Of a DNA stretch of 64,000 bases, positions 35,990-44,977 are shown piece by piece. The DNA is from Myxococcales bacterium (lineage in GTDB: Bacteria; Myxococcota; Myxococcia; Myxococcales; Anaeromyxobacteraceae). Location of the stretch: positions 1 to 64,000 of the forward strand of contig JAJZQX010000007.1 of NCBI GenBank assembly GCA_021806645.1. The letters run 5' to 3'. Positions within the stretch are counted from its first letter, which is position 1. Each line of letters opens with the position of its first letter. The notes below the pieces were generated by a model. The model was not told where the DNA came from. It searched no databases and worked only from the letters and a program-made list of their open reading frames with translations. The translations under genes were made by a program, and so were the position numbers.

Positions 35990-36922
35990 ATGCGCCTCGT
36001 CTTCATGGGCACGCCCGAGTTCGCCGTCCCGACCGTGGACGCGCTGGCCCGGGCCGGCCACCAGATCCTGGCAGTGGTGGCGCAGCCGGATCGGCCGGCG
36101 GGGCGCGGGAAGGCGCTCAAGGCCCCCGCCACCAAGGCCTGGGCGCTGGCCAACCGGGTCCCGGTGCTGCAACCCGAGAAGGTGCGCGACGGCGCGCTGG
36201 CGGCCGCGCTGGCGGCGCTCAAGCCCGACGCCCTGGTGGTGACCGCCTACGGCCGGATCCTCGGCCGCGATCTCCTCACCCTGGCGCCGCTCGGCGCCGT
36301 CAACGTCCACGCCTCGCTGCTGCCGCGCTGGCGCGGGGCGGCGCCCATCCAGTGGGCGGTGGCCTCGGGCGACACCGAGACCGGGGTCACCATCATGCAG
36401 ATGGACGAGGGGCTCGACACCGGCGACCTGCTGCTCACCCGCACGCTCGCCATCGGCGCCGAGGAGACGGCCGAGGCGCTGGCCCCGCGCCTGGCGGCGC
36501 TCGGCGGCGAGGCGATCGTCGAGGCCCTGCCGCTGCTGGCGGCCGGGGAACTGGTGCCGGTGAAGCAGGCCGAGGCCGAGGTGACGCTGGCGCCGATCCT
36601 CGAGAAGGCCGACGGGCGCCTCGACTTCTCGCGCCCGGCGGCCGAGCTGGCCTGCCGCGTCCGCGGCTTCACGCCCTGGCCCGGGGCCTTCACGTCGCTC
36701 TCCGGCAAGGTGCTCAAGGTCCACCGCGCTGCCGCGCTGGCCGGCGGGGCCGGGCTCGGTCCGACCGGAACGGTCACTGTGGCGGGGGGAACGCTGCGGG
36801 TGGCCTGCGGCGGCGACACCGCGCTCGAGCTGCTCGAGGTGCAGCCGGAGGGGAAGAGGCGGATGGCGGCGCGCGACTTCGTCAACGGCCTGCCGGCCGG
36901 CGGCCTGGTGCTCGGCGCGTGA
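35990..36922 (+). CDS. fmt: Methionyl-tRNA formyltransferase
   Basis: A 310-aa protein of normal length. Fmt formylates initiator Met-tRNA with 10-formyl-tetrahydrofolate. The start is ATG with MRLVFMGTPEFAVP, the standard N-terminus. The catalytic signature NVHASLLPRWRGAAPI (about residue 104-119) contains the active-site His, and GDTETGVTIMQMDEGLDTGD follows. The C-terminal OB-fold domain reads RVRGFTPWPGAFT. It overlaps rsmB by four bases; fmt-rsmB-rpe is a common order in deltaproteobacterial-type genomes. No def gene is present here. Confidence 0.96.
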   Translation: MRLVFMGTPEFAVPTVDALARAGHQILAVVAQPDRPAGRGKALKAPATKAWALANRVPVLQPEKVRDGALAAALAALKPDALVVTAYGRILGRDLLTLAPLGAVNVHASLLPRWRGAAPIQWAVASGDTETGVTIMQMDEGLDTGDLLLTRTLAIGAEETAEALAPRLAALGGEAIVEALPLLAAGELVPVKQAEAEVTLAPILEKADGRLDFSRPAAELACRVRGFTPWPGAFTSLSGKVLKVHRAAALAGGAGLGPTGTVTVAGGTLRVACGGDTALELLEVQPEGKRRMAARDFVNGLPAGGLVLGA

Positions 36923-38292
36923 AGGCGCTCGCCCCCACGGCCGCCACGGCCCGCACCATCGCCTTCGACGTGCTCCTGCGCGTCGAGGCGGGGGGCGCCT
37001 ACGCCTCCCGCGCGCTCGACGCCGCCCTCTCCAAGGCCGGGGCGCTCCCGCCGCGCGACGCGGGCCTGGCCACCGCGCTGGTCTACGGAACGCTGCGCCG
37101 CGCGCTCCAGCTCGACGCCTGGCTGGCGCCGCACAGCTCGCGCCCCATCGGGCAGCTCGATCCGGCCGCGAGGGTGCTGCTCCGCATGGGCGCCTACCAG
37201 TTGCTGGTGATGGGGACGCCGCCCCACGCCGCGGTCGGCGAGACGGTGGAGCTGGCCAAGGGGGCCGAGCACGGCCGCGCCGCCGGCTTCGTCAACGCCG
37301 TGCTGCGGGCCCTGCTGCGGGCCGGGCCGCCGCCCGCGCCGCCGCCGTTCGCCGCCGATCCGGCCGGCCACATCGCCGTGGCCGAGGCGCTGCCGCGCTG
37401 GCTGGCGGAGGAGTGGGTGGCCTGGCTCGGGGCCGACGAGGCGCTGGCGCTGGCCGCGGCCATGAACGGGCCGGCGCCGCTCACCGTCCGCACGCCGCGC
37501 GCCGCCGAGCTGCTGGAGCGGGCGCGCGCCGCCGGGCTCGAGGCGCGCCCCTGCGCCGGCTCGCCGGACGGGCTCACGCTGGGCGGCGGGTCGGTGGCCG
37601 AGCTGACGCGCGCGGCGGCGGGCCTGCCGTTCCAGGTGCAGGACGAGGGGGCCCAGGCGGCCGTGCTGCTGGCGGCCGGCCACCTGCGCGGCCGGACCGC
37701 CCGTGTGCTCGACGCCTGCGCGGCGCCGGGCGGCAAGGCGTTCCACCTGGCCGAGTTGCTCGGCCCGGGCTCCGAGGTGGTGGCCGTCGAACTCCACCCG
37801 CGCAAGGCCGAGGCGCTCCGGCAGGAGGCGCGGCGCCGCGCCCTGCCGGTGACGGTGATCTGCGCCGACGCCTCGAAGCCGATCCCGGGGCTCGAACCGG
37901 CCAGCTTCGACGCGGTGCTGGTAGACGCCCCGTGCGCCGGGCTGGGGACCTTGCGGCGCCACCCGGAGCTGAAGCAGCGGCGGCTCGCCGAGGACCTGCC
38001 CCGGCTGGCGGCGCTGCAGCTCGCCATCCTCCGGGCCATGGCCCGCTACGCGAAGCCCGGGGCGCCGGTCACCTACGCCATCTGCTCGCTCTCACGAGCC
38101 GAGGGGCCCGGGGTGGTGGAGGCGCTGCTGGCCGAGGGGTGGCGGCGCGACGCGGCCCCGGCCGAGGTGGCGCGCGCCATGCTCGACCCGGCCGGCGACC
38201 TCCTCACCCTGCCGCACCGGCACGGGGCCGACGGCTTCTACGCCGCCCGGCTGGTCCGCGCCGTCCATCCGCCCCGACCCCGTCCGGCCTGA
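36919..38292 (+). CDS. rsmB: 16S rRNA (cytosine-967-C5)-methyltransferase RsmB
   Basis: A 457-aa protein starting at GTG inside the fmt stop. An N-terminal NusB-like helical domain (about 1-140) is followed by the SAM-dependent m5C methylase domain. Motif I is LDACAAPGGKAFHLAE, motif IV VDAPCAGLGTLRRHPE holds one catalytic Cys, and motif VI YAICSLSRAEG holds the nucleophilic Cys, where the more usual sequence is YSTCSL. It methylates C967 of 16S rRNA. Confidence 0.94.
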   Translation: MKALAPTAATARTIAFDVLLRVEAGGAYASRALDAALSKAGALPPRDAGLATALVYGTLRRALQLDAWLAPHSSRPIGQLDPAARVLLRMGAYQLLVMGTPPHAAVGETVELAKGAEHGRAAGFVNAVLRALLRAGPPPAPPPFAADPAGHIAVAEALPRWLAEEWVAWLGADEALALAAAMNGPAPLTVRTPRAAELLERARAAGLEARPCAGSPDGLTLGGGSVAELTRAAAGLPFQVQDEGAQAAVLLAAGHLRGRTARVLDACAAPGGKAFHLAELLGPGSEVVAVELHPRKAEALRQEARRRALPVTVICADASKPIPGLEPASFDAVLVDAPCAGLGTLRRHPELKQRRLAEDLPRLAALQLAILRAMARYAKPGAPVTYAICSLSRAEGPGVVEALLAEGWRRDAAPAEVARAMLDPAGDLLTLPHRHGADGFYAARLVRAVHPPRPRPA

Positions 38293-38341
38293 CCAGGAGT
38301 GGTCGTCCTGCGGAGCGGTCCATCGGCTACACTCCCCGGTC

Positions 38342-39016
38342 ATGGCGCTCCCCATCCGCATCGCCCCCTCCATCCTCTCCGCCGACTTCGGCCGGCTCGC
38401 CGACGAGGTGCGCGCCGTCGAGGCCGCCGGTGCCGACTGGATCCACCTCGACGTGATGGACGGCCGGTTCGTCCCCAACATCACCATCGGCCCGCTGGTG
38501 GTCGAGGCCGTCCGCAAGGTCACCAAGCTCCCCATCGACGCGCACCTCATGATCGTCGAGCCGGAGAGGTACGTGGAGGCCTTCGCCAAGGCGGGCGCCG
38601 ACCTGATCAGCGTCCACGCCGAGGTCTCGCCCCACCTGCACCGGACGCTGCAGGCCATCCGCGCCGCCGGCGCCAGGCCGGCCGTGGCGCTCAACCCCTC
38701 CACCGGCCTGGAGGCGATCGAGTACGTGCTCGGTGACTGCGAGCTGGTCCTCGTCATGACGGTCAACCCCGGGTTCGGCGGGCAGAGGTACATCGACGCC
38801 TGCACCGAGAAGGTGCGGCGGCTGCGCGCCATGGCCGACGCCCGCAAGCAGCCGCTCGAGCTGCAGGTGGACGGCGGGATCAAGCCCGAGACGATCGGGG
38901 CGGTCGCCGCCGCCGGCGCCAACGTCTTCGTGGCCGGCACCGCCGTCTTCGGCCAGCGCGACTACGGCCAGGCCATCGCCGCCCTGCGTGCGGCCGCGGG
39001 TCGCCACGCAGGGTGA
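38342..39016 (+). CDS. rpe: Ribulose-phosphate 3-epimerase
   Basis: A 224-aa protein, the usual length. It interconverts ribulose 5-phosphate and xylulose 5-phosphate in the pentose phosphate pathway. Signatures are IAPSILSADFGRLADEV, WIHLDVMDGRFVPNITIGP, DAHLMIVEPERY, VMTVNPGFGGQ and LQVDGGI, which hold the catalytic aspartates and metal-binding histidines. It starts 49 bp after rsmB. Confidence 0.97.
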   Translation: MALPIRIAPSILSADFGRLADEVRAVEAAGADWIHLDVMDGRFVPNITIGPLVVEAVRKVTKLPIDAHLMIVEPERYVEAFAKAGADLISVHAEVSPHLHRTLQAIRAAGARPAVALNPSTGLEAIEYVLGDCELVLVMTVNPGFGGQRYIDACTEKVRRLRAMADARKQPLELQVDGGIKPETIGAVAAAGANVFVAGTAVFGQRDYGQAIAALRAAAGRHAG

Positions 39017-39058
39017 CCCCCTCCTCCGCCATCGCCATCGCCGCCGGCGCCGTCCCGC

Positions 39059-39445
39059 CTATCGCAACCGCTCCACGCGGACCCGCGCCACGCCCCGCCC
39101 GATGATCCCGAGCGCCGCCGCGGCGGCCCGCGAGAGATCGATGACGCGCCCACGGACGAAGGGGCCTCGGTCGTTGACGGTCACCACCACGCTCCGCCCG
39201 CGCGCCAGCTCGGTGACGCGCACCCGGGTGCCGAATGGCAAGCTGCGGTGGGCGCAGGTGAAGGCGGCCGGATCGTAGGGCGCGCCGCTGGCGGTGGAGC
39301 GGCCCCGGAGCGAGTCGGCGTAGAAGCTGGCCAGCCCCTGCTCGGCGTCGCCGGTGGTGTCGGGCGTGCTCCCGCCGCCGTGGGGACCGGGCGCGCATCC
39401 GGCGGCGAGCGCCAGCGCGAGCGCCGCGGCCGGGAGGCGGCTCAT
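39059..39445 (-). CDS. RlpA-like double-psi beta-barrel lipoprotein
   Basis: A 128-aa protein. Start [17 protein letters not shown] gives a lipoprotein signal with lipobox LAAGC. The mature domain is a DPBB domain with [46 protein letters not shown] and [16 protein letters not shown], the classic RlpA core. RlpA of Pseudomonas is a lytic transglycosylase acting on peptide-free glycan. No SPOR domain is present. Its start overlaps the end of the UDG-like gene. Confidence 0.9.
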   Translation of the reverse strand: MSRLPAAALALALAAGCAPGPHGGGSTPDTTGDAEQGLASFYADSLRGRSTASGAPYDPAAFTCAHRSLPFGTRVRVTELARGRSVVVTVNDRGPFVRGRVIDLSRAAAAALGIIGRGVARVRVERLR

Positions 39446-40077
39446 CGCGCCCCGCCGATGGCCCGCCGCACCTCGGGGTGCCGGCCGAGCAGCTGGAGGG
39501 CCTGGGCCAGCAGCGTTCGCCCCGGCTCCACCTTGAACCAGGTGGAGGCGCCCGAGGGGTGCGGGAGCGGGATCACCTCCACCGCGTGGCCGTGCCAGGT
39601 CACCTCGAAGGCCCGCCCGACCACCTCGGCCAGCGGCCGCGCGCCCAGCACCTCGCCGATGGCGAGCCGGCCGATGGGCACCACCAGGCGCGGCCTCAGG
39701 ATCTCCAGCTCGCCCACGATGAAGGGGCGCCAGCGCTCGATCTCCTCCGGCGTAGGCACGCGGTCCCCTCCCCCCTTGGCCTTGCCGGGGAAGCCGCGAG
39801 CCACCGCCGAGATGTAGAAGGCGTCGCGCACCGCGCCCTCGCCTGCCCCGGTGGCCTGCTCCAGCCAGCGGAAGAGCGTCTTGCCGGCGGTCCAGGCGAA
39901 GGGGCGGCCCAGCTTCGCCTCGTGCGGCCCGGGCGCCTGCCCGAGCAGGAAGACGCCGCTCACCACCGGCGGGGGGATCACGGCGGGGCCGAAGCCGCGC
40001 GGCCGGAAGGTCGCCAGCTTCCGGTGCAACGCCCGCAGCGCCGCCCCGGCCTCGCGCCGGCTCAGCGCTCCCTCCAT
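39442..40077 (-). CDS. Uracil-DNA glycosylase superfamily protein
   Basis: A 211-aa protein. The ATG at 40077 has the ribosome site aggag close upstream and overlaps the end of the DUF429 gene. Motif 1 [19 protein letters not shown] (about residue 42-60) and motif 3 LPHPSGAS (near the end) belong to the UDG family 4/5 pattern. No cysteine is present, so the 4Fe-4S cluster typical of families 4 and 5 is missing. It may be a divergent repair glycosylase or a mismatch-specific type. The activity cannot be set from sequence. Confidence 0.8.
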   Translation of the reverse strand: MEGALSRREAGAALRALHRKLATFRPRGFGPAVIPPPVVSGVFLLGQAPGPHEAKLGRPFAWTAGKTLFRWLEQATGAGEGAVRDAFYISAVARGFPGKAKGGGDRVPTPEEIERWRPFIVGELEILRPRLVVPIGRLAIGEVLGARPLAEVVGRAFEVTWHGHAVEVIPLPHPSGASTWFKVEPGRTLLAQALQLLGRHPEVRRAIGGAR

Positions 40078-40997
40078 GGCTCCTCGCGGATCGAGTAGAT
40101 CCACCCCTCGCAGCGTGGCACGTCATGGGGCACGCCCTGGAAGCCGTCGGCCGCCGCCGCCGCCGCACCCACCGCCGACAGCAGCGCGGCCAGGTGGTCG
40201 CCGGTCCCGTCCTCGACGATGGGGGCCGCCTGCTCCATCTGGAACTCGACCCGGGCGGCGGTTCGCAGGGCGCGCAGCACCCTGGCCCGCTCCGAGCGGC
40301 GCGATCCGCCCGCTGCGTCGTCGCGGGTGTCGCAGCGGCCGCAGAGTTGCCTGGCGACGTGCGCCGGCCGCACCTCGGCGATGGTGGCGCCGCTGGCGCG
40401 CGGCGGCTCCCAGGGCACGAAGGCGGCGTCGAGCCTGGCCATCGCCACCAGCCCGAAGAAGGTGCGCCGGAGCGCGCGCGGCGCGGTGGGCGGCAGCGGC
40501 TCGCCGCGGTAGCAGTCGGTCACGCGGCGCTGGTCGCGCCCCAGCTCGGCGCGCAGCCGCGAGGCGGCACCGGTGAAGTCCCCGGTCTCGCCGAGGAATC
40601 GCTCCTCGAGGTGCTTGCCGAGCACGGCCGGGCCGCGCAGCGCCTGGCGCAGCAGGCCCAGCTGCCGCACGTGGGTCTCCGGCAGCGAGAGCGGGAAGTC
40701 GACGCCGACCACCAGCCGCCCCTCCGCCCAGCGGAGCTGCTCCTCGAGCCAGACGGAGAACCGGGCCCGCACGTCGCGCCGCCCGGGGGCGTCGCTGAAG
40801 GGGCGCCAGAGCCGGGCCAGCCTGATCCGCTCGCGATCGCACTCGATGCTGGCGGCGACGATCTTGTTGCCGGCCCCTTCCACGCCGCTCCAGGCCACCC
40901 CGATGAAGGTGCCGCGAGCCGGCAGCGCCAGCCTGGGCGGCTGCGCCCGGCCGAAGACCGCGCCGGCGGCGCCCCCTTGCTCCTGATCGTCGGCCAC
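40062..40997 (-). CDS. DUF429-like protein (RNase H-like fold)
   Basis: A 311-aa protein. [20 protein letters not shown] near residue 31-50 matches the first acidic/ribonuclease-H-like strand of DUF429-type proteins, and [12 protein letters not shown] (about 96-107) is the second with a conserved Asp. These features suggest a nuclease-like fold, but function is unknown in the family. It overlaps the UDG-like gene and probably shares its transcript, followed by the RlpA-like gene. Confidence 0.7.
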   Translation of the reverse strand: MADDQEQGGAAGAVFGRAQPPRLALPARGTFIGVAWSGVEGAGNKIVAASIECDRERIRLARLWRPFSDAPGRRDVRARFSVWLEEQLRWAEGRLVVGVDFPLSLPETHVRQLGLLRQALRGPAVLGKHLEERFLGETGDFTGAASRLRAELGRDQRRVTDCYRGEPLPPTAPRALRRTFFGLVAMARLDAAFVPWEPPRASGATIAEVRPAHVARQLCGRCDTRDDAAGGSRRSERARVLRALRTAARVEFQMEQAAPIVEDGTGDHLAALLSAVGAAAAAADGFQGVPHDVPRCEGWIYSIREEPWRER

Positions 40998-41005
40998 GCT
41001 CGCGT

Positions 41006-41635
41006 TTACTTCCCACCCGGGGGGGTGTCAACGGCCGCCCCGAATGGTCGGACCGCCCGGCGGCGCAAGCGGGCCAGGAGCAGCGCCGCCACCACCACCG
41101 CGAAGACGGTCGGCTTGAGCCGGTCGGCCTTCACCCGCCAGAGGAAGTGGACCACGCCTAGCAGCGCGGCGGGGTAGGCCAGCCGGTGCAGCGCCTTCCA
41201 GCGGGCGAAGCCGAGCCGGCGCACCCAGCCGTCGGTCGAGGTGACGGCCAGCGGCAGGAGCAGCAGCAGCGCCGTGAAGCCGACGGTGATGAAGGGGCGC
41301 TTCACCACGTCGGCCCCCACCGCCTGCAGGTCGAAGAACTGGTCCACGCCCAGGTACCAGCTGAAGTGGAGCGCCGCGTAGGAGAAGGCGGTGACGCCGA
41401 GGAGCCGCCGCAGCCTGAGCGGCCAGGCGAGCCCGGTCCAGAGCCGGAGCGGGGTCGGCGCCAGCGACAGGACGAGGAACGTGAAGGTCCAGAAACCGAG
41501 CCGGTTGAGCACCGCCTCGATGGGGTTGGCGCCGAGCCGGTGCCGGGCCGCGTCGGCCAGCAGGAGCGCGAGCGGCGCCAGGGCGGCGCCCCACCCCGCC
41601 GCCTTCACCAGCCGCCGCCGGGCCGCGCCGTCCAC
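41006..41635 (-). CDS. msrQ: Haem-binding membrane subunit of the methionine sulfoxide reductase system
   Basis: A 209-aa membrane protein with six predicted helices. MsrQ passes electrons from the respiratory quinone pool to periplasmic MsrP. Conserved histidines of the ferric-reductase-like fold lie in YAALHFSWYLGVDQFF, ARWKALHRLAYPAALLG and GVVHFLWRVKADRL. No good ATG is available; the GTG at 41635 sits just after the msrP stop and gives VDGAARRRLVKAAG. The pair order msrP-msrQ is normal. Confidence 0.9.
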   Translation of the reverse strand: MDGAARRRLVKAAGWGAALAPLALLLADAARHRLGANPIEAVLNRLGFWTFTFLVLSLAPTPLRLWTGLAWPLRLRRLLGVTAFSYAALHFSWYLGVDQFFDLQAVGADVVKRPFITVGFTALLLLLPLAVTSTDGWVRRLGFARWKALHRLAYPAALLGVVHFLWRVKADRLKPTVFAVVVAALLLARLRRRAVRPFGAAVDTPPGGK

Positions 41636-41637
41636 GG

Positions 41638-42576
41638 TCAGTACAGTGCCTTCGGGTCGAGGCCGGCGTAGAGCGAGGCCACCTCGGTGTAGCCGTTGAA
41701 GGGGAGGGTCTTGCGCTTGAGGAACTCGCCGATGCGCCGCTCCCGCGCCTGGCTCCAGCGCGGGTGGTCCACCTCGGGATTGACGTTGCCGTGGAAGCCG
41801 TACTCCCGCGGCGCCAGCCGGTTCCAGCTGGTGGGCGGCTGCCGCTCGGTGAGCGTGATCCGGACGATCGACTTGACCCCCTTGAAGCCGTACTTCCACG
41901 GCACCACCAGCCGGAGCGGCGCCCCGTTCTGCCCCGGCAGGACTCGCCCGTAGAGTCCGACCGCCAGCAGCGTGAGCGGGTGGCTGGCCTCGTCGATGCG
42001 CAGCCCCTCGACGTAGGGCCACTCGAGCACGGCGCGCCGCTGGCCGGGAAGCTGGGCCGGATCATGGAGCGTCTGGAAGGCCACGAACTTCGCGCGCGAG
42101 GTCGGCTCGACCTGCCGGAGCAGGTCGCCGAGCGGAAAGCCGACCCAGGGGATCACCATCGACCAGGCCTCGACGCAGCGCATCCGGTAGGTCCGCTCCT
42201 CGAGCGGGAAGCGCTTCCAGAGCGCGTCCACGTCGAGGGTGAGCGGCCTCTTCACCTCGCCGTCGATGGTCACGGTCCAGGGGCGCGGGCGGAGCGTGCC
42301 GGCGCGCACGGCCGGATCCGACTTGTCGGTCCCCAGCTCGTAGAAGTTGTTGTAGCTGGTGACGTCGTCCCACGGCGTGAGGGCTTCGCCGCCGGCCAGC
42401 GTCACCCGCTTCGCCACCGGCAGCGGCACGCCGACCGGCCCGCCCGCCGCCGATCGACCGGGCCAGGCCAGGGAGAGCGCCCCGGCGGCCCCGAGCCGGA
42501 GGAAGTCGCGCCGCCTGAGCCAGAGGCTCTCGGGCGTCGCCTCGGCCTCCTTCATGTCCGGTCGCCAGCGCGCCAT
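41638..42576 (-). CDS. msrP: Periplasmic methionine sulfoxide reductase, molybdopterin subunit
   Basis: A 312-aa protein of the sulfite-oxidase-like family. MsrP reduces protein methionine sulfoxide in the periplasm. A twin-arginine signal [12 protein letters not shown] lies at residue 21-32. The molybdenum-ligating cysteine is C134 in [13 protein letters not shown]. The stretch EHPLTL-like [14 protein letters not shown] and [13 protein letters not shown] near the end are also typical. The upstream gap contains an IS91-family remnant, so the promoter must lie in about 42577-42640. Confidence 0.94.
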   Translation of the reverse strand: MARWRPDMKEAEATPESLWLRRRDFLRLGAAGALSLAWPGRSAAGGPVGVPLPVAKRVTLAGGEALTPWDDVTSYNNFYELGTDKSDPAVRAGTLRPRPWTVTIDGEVKRPLTLDVDALWKRFPLEERTYRMRCVEAWSMVIPWVGFPLGDLLRQVEPTSRAKFVAFQTLHDPAQLPGQRRAVLEWPYVEGLRIDEASHPLTLLAVGLYGRVLPGQNGAPLRLVVPWKYGFKGVKSIVRITLTERQPPTSWNRLAPREYGFHGNVNPEVDHPRWSQARERRIGEFLKRKTLPFNGYTEVASLYAGLDPKALY

Positions 42577-42629
42577 GGTTCGCCTCCCTGGTGGGAGGAT
42601 CCTAATGGGCGGGCGTCCCGGGCGCCGCT

Positions 42630-42999
42630 CACGCCCGGGTCCGGATCCACGAGAACGATCACGAGGGCTTGGAGCAGTTGTGCAGGTACACCGTCAGGCG
42701 CTCTTGCCCTCGTACAACCGCCGGAGCCGCCCGCTCCCGACCGGCTCGCTCCGCGCTACCGGGTGCCCTGGGCCGAACTGTTGCGGAAGGTCTTCTCCCT
42801 CGACGTGCTCGTCCGCCCACGGTGCGGGGGCGGCATGCGGCTGGTCGCCTTCATCGCCGAGGCCAGCGTGGCGAAGCGCATCCTAGACCGCCTCGGGCTG
42901 GTCTCCACCAGGCCACCCGTGGCGAAGCATGGAGCGCCCGACGGGGCGTTAGACCCCGGCCCGGAGTACGACGACGCTGGCCCCAGCTACGACGAGTGA
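42630..42999 (+). pseudogene. IS91/ISCR-family transposase remnant
   Basis: Two pieces of a Y2-type transposase joined with an internal deletion. The first, [18 protein letters not shown], is in one frame (to about 42710); the second, WAELLRKVFSLDVLVRPRCG followed by GGMRLVAFIAEASVAKRILD, is in the next frame and ends at 42999. These are the LCRY region and C-terminal zinc-finger region of IS91-family transposases. About 100 residues between them and the whole N-terminal catalytic part are missing. Confidence 0.8.
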
Positions 43000-43280
43000 C
43001 GGCGGGCCGCTCTGGGGGCGGCCAGGGGAGCAGCCTGCCCTCACGTGGCCGGCGGGCCCGAGAGTGCACCGTGCGGACCGTCCGTGCGGCGTGGCAATGT
43101 CCTTGGGCGGCTGACTGACACGAGCCTTGAACCTTTGGACTCGAGTCACCGTAAGACTTTGTCGGATCTGAACGGTGGGTTGAAGCGCTTCCCTCGTCCC
43201 GCGAGGCGATCGCTCGATGTAGACTGCCTGTGATAGCGTCGAGGCCCTCAGTCGCACCAGCCTACCGTGGGAGAACTGAC
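43000..43280. other. Non-coding stretch beside the IS91 remnant
   Basis: No gene is seen. It probably contains what is left of the right end of the IS91-like element, then a lower-GC stretch (43115-43225) that may hold the promoter of the short lipoprotein gene. No confident -35/-10 pair was found. Confidence 0.35.
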
Positions 43281-43619
43281 ATGAATCGACTGCTTGTCGC
43301 TCTGGCGCTGCTGTCGGGTTGCACTGGCGTTTCGGCTCGCGCTGAGAAGATTCGGCAGTTCAAGGGCCAGACCGAGATGCCCGGGTGTGAATTCCTCGCT
43401 ACCATGACCGGCACCTCGGGGTGGGGTGGCAGCGCCGGGAATTCGATGGGGATCAACAACGCTAGGAACGAGGTCCTCGACCGGGCCGCTGGAATGGACG
43501 CGACCCATGTTGTATGGCTCGAAGGCAACGCGTCGTGGGCAACTACGGTGACAGGTGAAGCATGGAAGTGCCCAACAACAAGAGCCACCCAGCCAACCGG
43601 CGCGCCGAACAAGCACTAG
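43281..43619 (+). CDS. Short DUF4156-like lipoprotein
   Basis: A 112-aa protein. The ATG has gggagaactgac upstream and begins MNRLLVALALLSGC, a signal with lipobox LLSGC. The mature part (CEFLATMTGTSGW, NARNEVLDRAAGMDATHVVW) resembles the small DUF4156/RcsF-like outer-membrane lipoproteins in its C..(A)R..L...AA..GA(T/N)HVV pattern. It lies in the lower-GC island between the IS91 remnant and the three-gene cassette. Confidence 0.6.
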   Translation: MNRLLVALALLSGCTGVSARAEKIRQFKGQTEMPGCEFLATMTGTSGWGGSAGNSMGINNARNEVLDRAAGMDATHVVWLEGNASWATTVTGEAWKCPTTRATQPTGAPNKH

Positions 43620-43802
43620 CCGCAGGCAACGTCCCTCCAGACCTCCACCGCACCCCGTCTCGCGCCAGAGCCTAGACGAGCGAGTGACCCCCTATTGCCA
43701 AACTCACCGCGAGGGCGGTGGTCTCCTTCCGGCGCGAGAGCCGGGGCGGGAAACAGCAAGCCCCGTTGCTGCCTCTACTCTCAGCCGGAAGGGAGAAGCG
43801 AC

Positions 43803-43895
43803 ATGAACTGGCGACGACCGGAAGTGTGGGCGGTGGCGGCGGTGATGCTGAAGGCGTTGATCGACGCCGCCACGATTCTGTTCAAGAAGGAGTAG
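43803..43895 (+). CDS. 30-residue membrane microprotein
   Basis: A short ORF, MNWRRPEVWAVAAVMLKALI plus DAATILFKKE. A strong purine site (gaagggagaagcgac) lies just before the ATG. The sequence is a basic N-terminus, one hydrophobic helix and a lysine-rich end, typical of small single-span membrane proteins or some type I toxins. A GC hairpin follows ten bases after the stop. No homologue recognised. Confidence 0.4.
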   Translation: MNWRRPEVWAVAAVMLKALIDAATILFKKE

Positions 43896-43904
43896 GCCGT
43901 TTGC

Positions 43905-43935
43905 CCGGGGGTGGCAATCCGTCGCCCGCCCCCGG
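43905..43935 (+). terminator. Hairpin after the microprotein ORF
   Basis: A 10-bp stem, ccgggggtgg with ccgcccccgg (one G-T wobble), and a 11-base loop lie ten bases after the stop at 43895. Only a short T-run (ctttc) follows a few bases later. Likely a terminator, though weak by T-run. Confidence 0.45.
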
Positions 43936-44049
43936 CCACCTTTCGGAGCGACCGAGCCAAGTTGTCGGTCTCGAAGCGGCACTTTGTCGGGGCTCCCAAG
44001 TACGCTGTCTGACTAGCCTATTACGCATCGCCAACTTTTGGCTTGTGTT

Positions 44050-44064
44050 TTGGAGTAACTCCAA
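44050..44064. promoter_or_regulatory. Palindromic operator and possible promoter of the three-gene cassette
   Basis: The sequence ttggag-taa-ctccaa is a perfect 6-3-6 inverted repeat 17 bases before the GTG of the first cassette gene. It overlaps AT-rich bases that could be a -10 region (caatat at 44062), with a weak -35 candidate ttggct at 44038. MqsA binds a palindrome of the same layout (arms around a 3-base spacer), so autoregulation by the second gene is plausible. This is inference. Confidence 0.55.
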
Positions 44065-44081
44065 TATATCAAGGAGACGCG

Positions 44082-44483
44082 GTGCCGAGGTTCGAACTGG
44101 CGGTCGTCCATGAGGCGGCTTCAGGTGGGCGGGTGGAGGCGGGTGGGCCCCGGTATCGCGAGCGCTTGCTGCCGTTGCTTGGCGAGTTCACGAACATGCA
44201 TGCCTTCGCGTGCGCTGTACTCCTCGAGCTGAAAGCCAATGACTTCATCGACACGGAGCGGTACCCCAATCGTCCAGAGATGGACGCCTACGGCGTGGCG
44301 ATCTCGCAAGATTTACAGGAACGCTTTGGCATCGAGGGCTTCGTGACCTGGTACGTCAAGTTCACGATGGACACCGACGACGACGGACACCCGGTGTTGA
44401 TGGCTTCGCTTCACGGCGCCGAGTACCCGCTGAAGCGAATCGGAGGAACCTTGCCCGTGGAGTTCAGCAGGAGGGAAACATGA
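44082..44483 (+). CDS. Unknown 133-aa protein, first gene of three-gene cassette
   Basis: The GTG at 44082 has aaggagacgc directly upstream. The protein is acidic and mostly mixed alpha/beta (LPLLGEFTNMHAFACAVLLE, then VTWYVKFTMDTDDDGHPVLM). No signal or membrane helix. I recognise no family. Its stop overlaps the ATG of an MqsA-like regulator by four bases, the usual place of a toxin in the mqsRA arrangement, but it does not look like MqsR. GC content and codon choice (for example ttta, cca and aaa codons) are lower-GC than in the flanking chromosome. Confidence 0.65.
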   Translation: MPRFELAVVHEAASGGRVEAGGPRYRERLLPLLGEFTNMHAFACAVLLELKANDFIDTERYPNRPEMDAYGVAISQDLQERFGIEGFVTWYVKFTMDTDDDGHPVLMASLHGAEYPLKRIGGTLPVEFSRRET

Positions 44484-44977
44484 GCAGACTCTGCGCCGAA
44501 TGCGGCGCCCGAGCTGTGGAGCCGTGCGCCGTCCCTGGCCGCACCTCGGCCTACAAGCACTTCGCCTCACTACCGATCCCGGCGACCCTTCCCATCCCGA
44601 CCTGCGCGAACTGCGGGACCGAATGGTTCGACCGGAAGACCTCTGAGCGACTCGACGCGGCTCTGGCCGAGGCGGCCGCCCAGCAGCTCTCTGGCCTCGC
44701 CGGCGAGGCGCTCGGGGTTCTGTCGACCTCGCTGAACCAGCGCGATCTCGAGGCACTGCTTGGTCTGTCCGCGGGCTACCTGTCCAAGGTTCGGCATGCG
44801 AAGGAGCGGCCGAGTGCGCCCCTTGTCGGCCTGCTGGCCCTGCTGGCGGACCGGCCAGCGCGACTCGACGAAATCGCCCGGATCTGGGACACGGGTCATC
44901 TCCCGCCAAGGCTCACGGTGGACAACGTTTCCCTTTTCGAAAGCAGCGTGGATGGTCCCGCTGCCGTGGCCTACTGA
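44480..44977 (+). CDS. MqsA-like zinc-ribbon and HTH regulator
   Basis: A 165-aa protein. The N-terminus has a CXXC pair at C5/C8 (CAEC) and another at C42/C45 (CANC), a zinc-binding ribbon. A helical linker follows, then an XRE-type helix-turn-helix at about 84-130 (LNQRDLEALLGLSAGYLSKV, then RPSAPLVGLLALL). MqsA antitoxins have the same order: zinc domain, linker, HTH. It is longer than E. coli MqsA (131 aa). It overlaps both neighbours, and probably binds the palindrome at 44050-44064. Confidence 0.75.
   Translation: MSRLCAECGARAVEPCAVPGRTSAYKHFASLPIPATLPIPTCANCGTEWFDRKTSERLDAALAEAAAQQLSGLAGEALGVLSTSLNQRDLEALLGLSAGYLSKVRHAKERPSAPLVGLLALLADRPARLDEIARIWDTGHLPPRLTVDNVSLFESSVDGPAAVAY

Noticed and set aside
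44082-44483. First cassette gene as an MqsR-type RNase toxin
   Set aside because: Length and sequence do not match MqsR; only its position before an MqsA-like gene suggests such a role.
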